Shown here one piece after another: positions 1 to 55,300 of a DNA stretch of 64,000 nucleotides (within the stretch, counting starts at the first letter, position 1; the number at the start of each line of letters is the position of its first letter). The notes below the pieces were generated by a model. The model saw only the letters and a list, made by a program, of their open reading frames with translations, was not told the origin of the DNA and ran no database searches. Source of the stretch: Acanthaster planci. Its lineage: Eukaryota > Echinodermata > Asteroidea > Valvatida > Acanthasteridae. The DNA is taken from NCBI RefSeq assembly GCF_001949145.1, contig NW_019091421.1:602641-666640 (forward strand). Reading direction: 5' to 3'. Both the position numbers and the translations under genes were made by a program.

Positions 1-622
1 TTCCAATTGGTGGATTGCCTTGTCAGAGTTCAACTACATAGAGGGTGAAGAACACGGCTGTATATAGAGAGTAGCACCAACTTCAGACTTCAAAACCAAA
101 ATGGCTGTTCATTATCTGTGCAGCTATTGTGTGCTAATTGTCCTTGTGCACTGACACTTAATCAACCATTTTGGTTCCAACACTTGAGACACTCATGTCG
201 CAACTCTCTCTTTAAATAACTCTAGTGAAGAAGACATCAAGTCAGATTTTCTAATCTTAAAGGGACTAATGATCTTTTTGGCAAGCACTGCTTTGTTGTA
301 TGACCTGTTATTTCTGACAATGTCCTCACACAGAAAGGAGGCATGGGCTGGTAAGGTTCTTGAATCAGTGTGGAAGGAAACTTTGACCTATCACTTTGGT
401 ACTCACTGCTCACATTGTGTGACCAATCAACACATGATAATAAAACTCATGTGGTCCAATCCCTTGCCAGACCCTCAAGCCTGTAGATCAGCACCTTATT
501 CTGAGTTTGAGCATGATACACCGATGCTTGCCAGAATCCCACTTAGGGGCCAATCCATCCCCGTTCTGAATTGTACCACTCTTCCTTGGAGGCAAAATGT
601 GAACCTTTAACTGTATTCATAC
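1..622 (-). other. Myosin intron continuing off the left edge
   Basis: Nothing resembling the next rod segment is found here. A 113-codon plus-strand frame (269-610) has no family resemblance and is treated as chance. Confidence 0.75.
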
Positions 623-46469
<45,847 letters not shown>

Positions 46470-46506
46470 CTTGGCGAGCAGTTGCTAGCTGAGCGCTTCG
46501 CGTTGA
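46470..46506 (-). other. 5' UTR part of the start-codon exon
   Basis: 37 nt between a good acceptor (TTCTCTGCAG, minus strand) and the ATG at 46467-46469. The start context is GCCAAGATGTCG, close to the Kozak consensus. Confidence 0.6.
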
Positions 46507-48635
46507 CTGCAGAGAATTTTAGTTTAGTTATGGAGAAGCTTCGCCTGTCTGGACGCGATAAACAAGCCCTTCCAGAATCCAAGGTTTCTGTTTGCCCTGT
46601 GTTGCTTGGGGAACTTGAGATCAAGAGGTACTGAGCAAGGCTGGAAAGAAATTGAAACAAAAAGCATGGTTAGCCCTGTAGGCCAACAGAAGTTCAGAAC
46701 TAAGCTCGATGTAAATACTAATAGCAGACGATATTCCAATCGGCCTCTAGGATTTGCGCTTGCGCTGTGTATTCGGACGTGTACGACTAGTGATTGGTTG
46801 GAGCCACGTTTGGAGCGCACTCGTCTTCTCAATGGTCAGCTGCGGTCCAACGGCGAACTTTGAACTGATTTATGGGTCACTGGAACTTTTTCTGTGAAAC
46901 TCTCCTGCCATTTCATTGCCTATTTTTATTAACCCAATGTGGAATTTAAAAGTTCTAAAGCTTTGTATCCAATCTTTTTCCAAATCTTTGTTGTTTGAAT
47001 TTCATAAATGACCCGGCCAATAGTGTATCGACTTGTTTCACTGCACCTGTCGAGAAGGGGAATTTGAAAGTGCTTTTCGGGAAGAGAGATTAAACTTGTT
47101 AGCATCATCGTAAACGAATTCAGTTTCGGGTAAGGGGGCAAAATAGTATGTGGAGGAACATCGCAAGAACAGTTGATGATGTTGATGTCTATGGTGTAAA
47201 TTTGTGCCGGAAATTGGGGTGGGGTGTGGTGGGGTGGTGGGAGATGACACAATATGACTCTATGTAGAGGCCGATGTTCATGATATCAATATGCATGTTC
47301 ATCTGTAATAGGTTATGTATTCAGAATGGCATATTATGACTTTTTAACTATTGTTCCTTTTTGAGTGATACTGAATGCTATTTAGTCGTTGGAAGTCTGA
47401 AAACTTTTTCACAATCCACTCTAATTTTTTTGCTCACCACAAAAAAGTGTGTGGGGGTGATTCAATAACCCAAACGCCACCTCAAAAAAAAATGTGGGGG
47501 TATATATATACCCCGTCCCCCGGGATATACGCCCATGGTTGATGCGTATGGTTTTGCCGATGGGGAGGGGGCAGCTGCTCGGCAGGGGGATGGGCTAGCC
47601 CTCCGGGCCCCCATAGCGACGAACTGATTACAGTTATGTTGGAAACGTCATCTGACAGTCCTCCAAGATGGCCTCATTTGCGAATGTAGACAAACTATTG
47701 GATTATCATGCAACCCTTCACTTGCAGAGGCGAGCAAGGAAATAAAGAGACACACAAAACAGAAAAGTGGAACAAAGGGAAGCGAACTTTCGGAAGAAAC
47801 TAAAAATTAACAAGTATACAACTGCTTACAACTGCAGGTGCATGCGTATTGTTATTGCGGTTCCAAGTTTTTGTTTTTGTTTTTTAATATCAACTGCTTT
47901 CCGAAAACACTTCATCAACATTCTTTTTAATCTTAGCAGTCAACTTGGTTATCCTGTATTATAAGGTGTTATGAACACAGCCGTTAGGGCTCATTATGTC
48001 CGAACTGTAAATACAGCAACAAATGGGCCGCACTCCGTTATCCAAACAAGGATTTGGTACTCATCCAAAAAGTACATTAACCGCTAAAGCTTTTCTTCAG
48101 ATAGAAGATAATGGTTCGTGGTGTGCTTCTAAACACATCTTATATATATTTTGTAAAAATCATTTACATTTGTCAAAAAAACAATACTAATATAAAATGA
48201 CAAATACATTTTAAAATGTGTCGGGATAGCGTTTTCAGGCATTGTAGCACGAGTTTTTAATCACCATAATTCTTTTTTTCTCTCTCTCTGAAATAACTTG
48301 GATGTTCTTTGTTTAGCTTAAAAAGAGGCAAATTGCAGTTTCAGTTTCTTTGGTTATGCATCGAAGCATTCAAGTTTTCGCTTGTTTTTTTTTTTTCATA
48401 GATATACCGTATGCTGTTCCATTGGCTCATTCGACAGATGAGGGAACTAACTGCAATGCTATTTTGTCGCTGTATTTTTCTTAAAATTATTGACACTTTT
48501 TCAATGAATATTTTCAGTAAAATGTTAATGTGCGCATATACAGAGGATACATTCACGTCATTGTAACAATTATCGAGCTTTCAAAATTTAAGAAACTTCA
48601 TTACCAGTACTGTTTAAATGTTAATCTGTTCTTAC
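46507..48635 (-). other. Intron 1 of the myosin gene (5' UTR intron)
   Basis: Donor at 48634-48635, acceptor (TTCTCTGCAG) ending at 46507. The part next to the coding exon (46740-46860) is richer in CpG and carries two CCAAT motifs and an NRF-1-like word, so a second promoter there is possible. A poly-purine tract and a TATA-alternating stretch with flanking CCCC lie at about 47440-47540. No coding region is seen. Confidence 0.45.
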
Positions 48636-48728
48636 CTTTCAACGAGCAGCAGAAAGCTAGTGCTGAAGGCAATCCGGTGGAGTCGTCTCAACCACAGAGA
48701 GCCGACTGCGACCAGTAAGTAGAGCCAG
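48636..48728 (-). other. Probable noncoding first exon of the myosin gene (5' UTR)
   Basis: On the minus strand a sequence starting about 30 nt after a TATA-like element ends at a strong donor, GAAAG|GTAAGAA (exon end 48636). The next acceptor is at 46507-46508, in front of the start-codon exon. Muscle myosin genes commonly have a noncoding first exon. The 5' end (about 48728) is only estimated from the TATA spacing. Confidence 0.5.
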
Positions 48729-48752
48729 TTCACGTCACCTTCCCACCATTAA

Positions 48753-48759
48753 TTTTATG
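48753..48759 (-). promoter_or_regulatory. TATA-like box of the myosin promoter
   Basis: Minus-strand CATAAAA lies about 30 nt upstream of the predicted transcription start and about 35 nt downstream of an inverted CCAAT. The spacing is that of a classic tissue-specific RNA polymerase II promoter. Confidence 0.45.
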
Positions 48760-48791
48760 CATCCCGGGTCGACCATCTAAGCCAGAATTTC

Positions 48792-48796
48792 ATTGG
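48792..48796 (-). promoter_or_regulatory. CCAAT box upstream of the myosin TATA
   Basis: Plus-strand ATTGG is CCAAT on the minus strand, in the context GCCAATGAAA. It sits at about -65 from the inferred start, the usual place for an NF-Y site. Confidence 0.4.
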
Positions 48797-48870
48797 CTTG
48801 CTTCCGACCCTGCCCACCCTGGTTACTTCCAACCTATCAGAATGCAGTACAACCGGCAAGTTAAAATATA

Positions 48871-48878
48871 ATTTGCAT
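48871..48878 (-). promoter_or_regulatory. Octamer (POU) motif upstream of the myosin promoter
   Basis: Exact ATTTGCAT on the plus strand, about 145 nt upstream of the inferred start. An eight-base match is expected occasionally by chance; it is listed because another exact octamer lies upstream of exon A (6799-6806). Confidence 0.25.
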
Positions 48879-48905
48879 AAAACCAGGCCGCGAGTCAGAA
48901 GGGGG

Positions 48906-48913
48906 TGACGTCA
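48906..48913. promoter_or_regulatory. Palindromic CRE (TGACGTCA), myosin side
   Basis: Exact CREB/ATF palindrome about 180 nt upstream of the inferred myosin start. A second exact copy is at 49989-49996, and a half site (TGACGTGA, minus strand) lies between the TATA and the predicted start. Confidence 0.35.
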
Positions 48914-49455
48914 AAACCGCATCTCGTGGAATGCTAGAGGAATGCGCGACATGATAGGCATTCCCTGCGACTGAGGTGAAGAGGGAAAGTGTTGTGCCGC
49001 CCATCACCGTAGAACGGAGCGTAGTTACCAAGAGGAGCTTTTTAATTTTCCATTGGCGGTCCCGTCTTAAAAAATTAATTTTGGTCACCAGATAGACCAT
49101 TGTTGGGTGAGGGTTGGAGGTGGCAGTGAGGAGAATGTAGGTAAAGGTTCGATGTGTAACTCATGTTCGCTTATGTATTTACCGAACCTGCATGATGATT
49201 TTGACTGGATCCCTCGAAACAAAGGTTATTAAAATATATGGGAAGCTGATGTTGTTAATTTGTATAGCAAAAAACAATGCAAAACATCCAAGGTGTTTCA
49301 AGAAAATAACATCAACTCTCGTTAAGTTATTTCTGGAAGAAAAAAAAGTGAAAAATTGAATGTTGTTTGCTCCTAATCTCTCCCAATGATATGCTGTAAA
49401 TTCTCCCAACCCGCCCATATCCACCAGGGTCCATCTAATGACACGGGCGCTCCAT

Positions 49456-49465
49456 CCATAAAAGG
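49456..49465. promoter_or_regulatory. CArG box upstream of the myosin promoter
   Basis: CCATAAAAGG, exact CC(A/T)6GG, about 730 nt upstream of the inferred myosin start. SRF sites of this kind control many muscle genes. Confidence 0.35.
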
Positions 49466-49849
49466 CAAACGGCGTAGAGTTTGACCTCTCCGCAACAACC
49501 GGTATCAACGGGACGAACTTGATCTTTCATTATTCCATTTTCACTTGATATTACTGTACTTACTCCGGTCTAAGTATAAAATTGAAGAAATTCGGGACGA
49601 ACCCCTACAACCATACGAGGAATTCATTACTTTGTGTCAACTTGTCAGCAGCAAGACTAACGCAAAAATAATTCAGACATTTCTGAACGTTTGAAATTGA
49701 GAATAGTTAACACCCACCTCAAAAATCTAAAACGAGAAAAAAAGGTTCAAGGTGCCTGAAATCAATTCTAAAGAGCCCAAAAAAGCACTAAGAGTGTCTT
49801 GTTCACGATTCTTCAGGTATTTCAATATCCTTTTTTTTAAAGCTCAGTG

Positions 49850-50040
49850 GCACTTCAGTGTTTTGAAGGGGATTGGTTGCCCGCACTCGGCAGAGGGCGC
49901 TCTCACAAAATTGCGACCGGTCGAGAATTAGACTGGTTCTTGTCAACTTTTGACCAATCATCAGACAGAGTGCTGGCTTTTTATCTTATGACGTCATCTA
50001 CTCTGTTGGAAGCTGCGAAGGTTGGTGAACTTGAGTCTTA
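49850..50040 (+). promoter_or_regulatory. Candidate MEI1-like promoter with CCAAT pair and CRE
   Basis: Contains GATTGG, GACCAATC, a TTTTTATC element and an exact TGACGTCA (49989-49996) within 190 bp. CRE sites are common in germline-expressed genes. No convincing donor of a first exon follows closely, so the assignment is tentative. Confidence 0.3.
49887..49901 (+). promoter_or_regulatory. CTCF-like motif in the intergenic region
   Basis: GGCAGAGGGCGCT fits the core SYAGRKGGCRSY of the CTCF consensus; the three bases before it do not. Located between two divergent genes of different tissue use, where an insulator would make sense. Confidence 0.3.
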
Positions 50041-50745
50041 AGTTGAACTACAGAGAATGCTGCTTGTTTTTTTTTTTATTTTTTTTTATTTTTCACTTAC
50101 TGTTAACTTGTGTTACAACTTCGATTGGGAATGCAGTATTCTCGACTGCCGGTCCATTGTATTATTTTGGTGTTCGTCGAGTCTGGCCTCTTTTGCTGGC
50201 ACAGGATCTCTGCGAACTGTGAACATGATTGATGAATGATGTTTGGGGGAATTCATTTTCACCTACCTTAAACTTAGTCTTAGGCCTAGGCAAGGTGAGA
50301 AAGAAAATTTAGCTCACCTCTATTTATTCTTAGCTGTTTTAATAAGACCTAAATTGGTTTGGGGAACACGGAAAAGGGCAACTTTTGTGTAGGCCCAGAC
50401 CCTATAGCAGTGACCTGTGTTTGACCACAAACTAGTCACTTCTGTTCGCTCTCCTATGATCTTGTTCTACTGGACAGGCGAAGTACTCGTTGGCCTAAGC
50501 CTAGTACTGTAGGCCTATTGAATTTTTCAGGGTAACTTGAACAGTTCTACCATGTTCATATTCTGCCCTGGTTCTACTGTGACTGAGGGTATTTTGCTTG
50601 TTTGGAATATTTTAATATGTTTGTAAGATTTCTCCATGACTTTTATTTCATCCACAAAATTTGAACTGAAATGCTTTAAAAATGGTAAATAGCTTAGGCC
50701 TATTTACAATTTAACAAGCAGGGGAATATTTCTTGGAAGTGTATG

Positions 50746-50921
50746 CAGTCTAACCTCATTAATAAGAGCACTGTTAATATGAGATTTTGCTTATAACAAG
50801 GAAAATTTTAGATCCCAATCATTTGTTACTCATTGTTTTCATTTCTGATAATACAAGGGTTCCTGTTATAACAAGGTGATTTGCCAAATCTGAAAGATGT
50901 CTTATTAACGAGGTTCAACTG
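50746..50921. mobile_element. Pogo/Tigger-like MITE
   Basis: 176 bp with terminal inverted repeats CAGTCTAACCTCATTAAT and (reverse complement of the right end) CAGTTGAACCTCGTTAAT, matching over about 18 of 22 bases. The right flank is TA, the left flank TG (one change from the expected TA). CAGTNGAACCTC ends are typical of pogo-type elements. No transposase. Confidence 0.75.
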
Positions 50922-51215
50922 TATTTAGCCATCTCCGGCTAAATTTAATTAAATGTCCAGTGACTATTTTTGGGACTTGGACATTCTTACTGTGAGTGTG
51001 ACAAATCTTAGTCTGGTACTGCACCAACATAGTCATTGCGACTACGGATTCGCGAGATGGGAATCAGACAATTTTACAGTTTCAGACATTTTTCCCTTTG
51101 AAAAGGTCCTCCAGAGCCTTGAATCAGAAAAAGAAAATGTAACACCCGGTAATTAAGTGTTGGAGTCAGTTTAATATTAGCAGAAGAAGAAACATTTTTT
51201 TTATAATAAAAAGGC

Positions 51216-51297
51216 AACAGCTGGGTCTTGAACCTGGCGTTACGCGTATCATGATCTCAAGATGTGTGTGCTATCTACTAAATCAAGGACCCTTCTT
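51216..51297 (-). mobile_element. tRNA-derived SINE head (copy 1)
   Basis: On the minus strand a tRNA-like segment has a recognisable A-box region (about 51273-51287) and a B box GGTTCAAGACC (51224-51234), followed by an AT tail. It does not fold as a functional tRNA and the B box has one mismatch shared with copy 2. Confidence 0.5.
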
Positions 51298-51779
51298 GGA
51301 ATCTAGTGGTAATCTGATAACTTTTTTTATTTGTGCATACGCATCAAAGAGGGTGCTGTCTGCTTGTAGCTGGCTAACTTTAGCCACGACGGCTAAATAT
51401 TTTTGAAACCATGTACAAACTGTAAGGCATGTAACTTGAACATATAGTTTTGAGCAGTGACTATTTGACTGACTCACAGTCCTGGTACATGCTTTTACTG
51501 TTGTGCTGGCTCAGCAGCTTGTACATGTATAGCGAGTGTTGTTTGGATGCATCCCAATTTTACCGTGTCTCATCTTCATCTGTTGCCCTGCTTACATTGA
51601 CATTGTTAATTCATATTTATGAGATTCGGAGATAGAAGTCAGACCCAGTGCACTTTCCATTTCAAATCCTCCAAAGCTGCGAATCACAAAAATGAAATAA
51701 AAGATGCTGGAACGTATTGCAGTAATCTATTCAAAACAATGGAAGAGTAACCCTGTGATTTGCTGTGGGTAGGTAAAAA

Positions 51780-51852
51780 GCCCAAATGCCCACAATAGGT
51801 CTTGAACCTACATCTCGGAGTCTTCAGCCATGTAACCGTTATGCCACGTGCT
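51780..51852 (-). mobile_element. tRNA-derived SINE head (copy 2)
   Basis: Minus-strand A box TGGCATAACGG (51836-51846) and B box GGTTCAAGACC (51798-51808). The A-B spacing is shorter than in a real tRNA. The same unusual B box as copy 1 suggests one SINE family. Confidence 0.5.
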
Positions 51853-52052
51853 CAGTCTCAGAGTGTGAATTTTGTAATTATATTGGATCGGTTGTGTGGA
51901 AGCTTGGAAAAAGTTCAGTTGGATGCCAACAAAATATGCACTTTGTTATTTTTAAATTACCTGTCCCTCCTTTTCTCAATTTCCACTTCAGGTAATCTGC
52001 ACCATGTCTTAAGTCAGAATTGGTTCATATATATAAGTAATTCTTCTCCAGC

Positions 52053-52326
52053 ATGACGTCCAACCTGAGTCAACTTTCCTCCTTCACCGGTAATCATGGC
52101 CAACATGATCCCGAATGGACCATCACTGGTTCTAGTCCCACATCCCTCTCCTGTCTCGCCTGCATCGTGGAGACCATGGAGGACCCCAACTCGGAGGTTC
52201 CCATGGTCAAGAAGAAGCACCTCCTGGGAGAGCTCCTGAAGGCCATCAACACGCACGAGAGACTTCTGTCAGACCTCTTAGCAGGGGACAGCCGTGTAGC
52301 CTGGCATCTGGCCCAGACAGTTTACC
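52053..52326 (+). CDS. MEI1: MEI1-like exon 1, residues 1-92
   Basis: Begins [29 protein letters not shown] and [20 protein letters not shown] start the helical repeats. Acceptor TTCTTCTCCAG ends one base before the ATG, so the exon starts at 52052. Donor TACC|GTGAGC, phase 1. A TATATATAAG word just upstream is too close to the ATG to be its TATA box. Confidence 0.75.
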
Positions 52327-55300
52327 GTGAGCGGATTCTGTTTATATGCCACTTTGCAGTATTTGCTCAGACTTGATAGCTGAGTCTAAACCAGATACAC
52401 AGATGAACTAAAAGACTGAATATCCTTAAACTAAATGTAAGATTATTCACTCTGGTCATTGGACAGAGAACACTACACTATTTGTTGTTATAACTCAGAA
52501 GTCGGAAGGAGGCATTTTTAAGTTTGGTTTGTATGGGATAAAAAGAGAATATTATATTGATGTCTTGACTGACATGATCCATTGATCCATGATTTTTATA
52601 GTTCTACCAGTGGTTTGGAATCTCCAGGATTCCATCTAGCCAAGAGGTTTGAGGAGAATAAATTTGAGCAAATTTCCCCTAAGCCTTGCAGTAGTGCCCG
52701 ACCTTCATGGCCATTCAAACTTCATCATTTACTTGTTTTCTTTATTTCTTTTATGCAGGTGTTCTTGAGATACCTGACGAGGCACTCTCCATTATTGTCA
52801 TTGAAGGTACTTTTCCGCTGTCTCTCTTCCACTTGAAAACCTATAGCTGGAGTAGTGTTCTATGAAATTCCAGCGCACAGTGATAGAGCGCTTTTCAGGA
52901 GGGGGGAGGGCAGTTGTGAGACCATTCCACATCAGCCATTGAAAGACTGATCCATGAAGCGCCACCGCATTATGTTCTGACTAAAAGTAAGGGTGTCATC
53001 CCCCAGTTGAAGAAGGGGGGACACTGGCCCTTACCCCTGGTTCCACGGTCAGTGTTCAAGTGTCAGTTAAAGTAACCCCTGTTGATCTTGCAGTGTAAAA
53101 TTGGAGAGATCAATAAATCACTGACTTGCTTCTTCTGTAATTTGTTCACCACTGATTGGAACTTGAAACGTGTTTAATCTTTATGTGGTAGTGATAGGCT
53201 AATGATAAAACGTCAGAACTGTCAGAATTCTCAAAATATAGAAAGAAGTACCCTAACTTGTAAATGAAAGTGTCAGACAAATTTTTTGCATACATTGTAC
53301 CCTTGGCAGAAATGCCAAATCTGAAGAGGCCGTGATTAAAGCACACTCATATGGGGTGCCAAAATTATCCCAAACCTTGTCGAATTAAATATGGGAGAGT
53401 CTTTCACTCACTAAACTCACTTGTGTGCAGTGGATGCCACTGAACTGCAATACCTCTCTACTGTGCGTAACAGTTGAACAAACTTGCTTCAAAGCTTGTG
53501 TCAGGTAGCAGTTGCCAAGCTTTTGAAACTTTTGAAAGAGGCAAATATATACACACAACTGTGGATGAAACCCACTCCTCATCTGCATGTTACCTGTAAA
53601 AATACTTGGCTGGTGGGGTTTAAACACTCAGACCAACATTAATGTGTCCTTATGACCTCAGTATGATATTGCTCTGCTTCTGTAATGGCCAAATTTCAGG
53701 TAACACTCAGCAAACAGTGTGTCAAATTAATGTTAAGGGATTCAGTAGCCCAATGCTCCAAATAACATGGTTCACTAGACATCAGTAAAATATTCTCAGT
53801 GTTGATCTAAACCAGCTTTTCAGCTCATTGCGTGGGATGAATTTTGCATCTTGCAGTTTCTCTCCGGTTCATTTTGTTGAAAAGATGTACTTTCTTTATG
53901 TGCAGTTCTGGTACAGTTGTGCTGCATGCTCAAGTCCGAGGAGCTGGTGTGCTGCCTTGTACATCAAATATCGGTGCAGGTATGTACATCTGACAACATA
54001 TCTACTTAATCTCCTCTTGATCCAAGGATGTGAACTTGTGTAAGTTTCAAGCAATGGAATGGCACCTACTCTTGTCGTGTGGTTAACGTACAGTGCACTG
54101 TAAGTTTACTCTGTGGGAATCTGATAAAGAGCTTCACTTTTAACATGTCATTGTTGAGGATTGTCCTCACACAGTTTGGACGGCCTAGGAGTAAATTTTT
54201 TTTTGTTGTGGTCATTTTCCCCATTATACAACATGCCCTTTTTCCTCTTCCCACCCTAAGAGCATTCAAAGCAAGCAGTGATTTCCAGTCATCATTCTTC
54301 ACAATTTGTGAACAGAAAACTGAGGCTGTCAGCAGAGGTGGTAGCAAGTCAATTTTTGAAAGTCTCGGCCAAGTTGCAAGTCATTTGGTCCAGTCACAAG
54401 TCAAGTTACAAGTCATTTGGTCCAGTCACAAGTCATTTGGTTCGTGTCACAAGTCACGTCACAAGTCATTTGATGACAGGCCAAGTCAAGGCAAATCACA
54501 GGTCAATTTGTCCAAGTACAAGTCAAGTCTGCTATGTGTGATTTCAAGTCACACCTAAGTGATTCGGGCATGGCCTTGGGCAGACAACACCAAAGTAGAA
54601 GACACAGCCAAACGAAGTCTTACACTGATTATGTTACAAACGCAAGGCATATGTTGATAGGCTTAATTTAAAAAGTTAATGGGATTGATTGAGTAGTTTC
54701 TGACTTGTGTTGGTAACAAGTCATAGTGTGTTAGTCCAAGTCAAGTCACAAGTCACAAGTGAACAACTGATAGTTATAAGTTAAGTCAGGAGTCACAAAA
54801 ACACCGACTTGTCCTCACAATTGGAGTCTACATCAAGTGACTTGAGTCTACAGCTCTGGCTGTCAGCCCCCTCCCCGATATTTGCCGTGCTCATGAAAAT
54901 GATTTAAAAAATAGATGGCCCCTAAGGAATCCATTACATTCAATAATTCATTGCCTTACTATTTGTTTATAAAATGGAGAGTTTTTACATCAACCATCAA
55001 AGATGTAAATGACTGATGCAAAAATAAATGCGTATTTCATATTTGATGAAATAGATGAGTGATAATTATGAGAAAGGCTTCAGTGAAGAAAAACAGTAAG
55101 AAGAGAAACATTAAGAAATCAAGGGAAATGATGCGTGTATCAAGGATTTCTCTAAGAAGCTGAGCTTTCAAATAGGACTTCAGAGCTTTCTGGGTTTTGT
55201 TTTCATTTTTGCATTTGGCGTTGTCAATTTTATAAATGTGTTTTGTACTAACAGTATTTGAGTGCATGAAAAATCGCACACTTCACTTCAATAAACCTTG

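Larger units (their letters stand above)
48910..52051. other. Intergenic region between divergent myosin and MEI1-like genes
   Basis: About 3.1 kb between the myosin promoter and the first MEI1-like coding exon. It holds a CArG box, a CTCF-like site, a CRE flanked by CCAAT motifs (49850-50040), a pogo-like MITE and two tRNA-derived SINE heads. The first exon and start of the MEI1-like gene are not resolved and may lie here. Confidence 0.6.

Noticed and set aside
269-610. 113-codon plus-strand open frame at the left edge
   Set aside because: No recognisable family and it lies inside a myosin intron; taken as chance.
46740-46870. Main myosin promoter directly upstream of the start-codon exon, with two CCAAT motifs and an NRF-1-like word
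   Set aside because: A clean splice acceptor at 46507 shows that transcripts enter from further upstream; kept only as a possible second promoter.
48530-48718. Plus-strand open frame ending at a CCA|GTAAGT donor, first read as an upstream exon of the MEI1-like gene
   Set aside because: The opposite strand explains it better: a TATA/CCAAT promoter and a noncoding exon with a strong donor at 48636. The plus-strand reading has no good acceptor and no family resemblance, though it would be in frame with the ATG at 52053.
51216-51852. Functional tRNA genes on the minus strand
   Set aside because: A and B boxes are present but spacing, stems and B-box consensus are off; better read as SINE heads.
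52027-52038. TATATATAAG as a TATA box for the MEI1-like gene
   Set aside because: It would place the transcription start at or after the ATG, and a proper splice acceptor lies between them.
54079-54558. 159-codon plus-strand open frame in MEI1-like intron 3
   Set aside because: Its repetitive SHKS-type end is translation of the MITE's AAGTCA repeats, not a gene.
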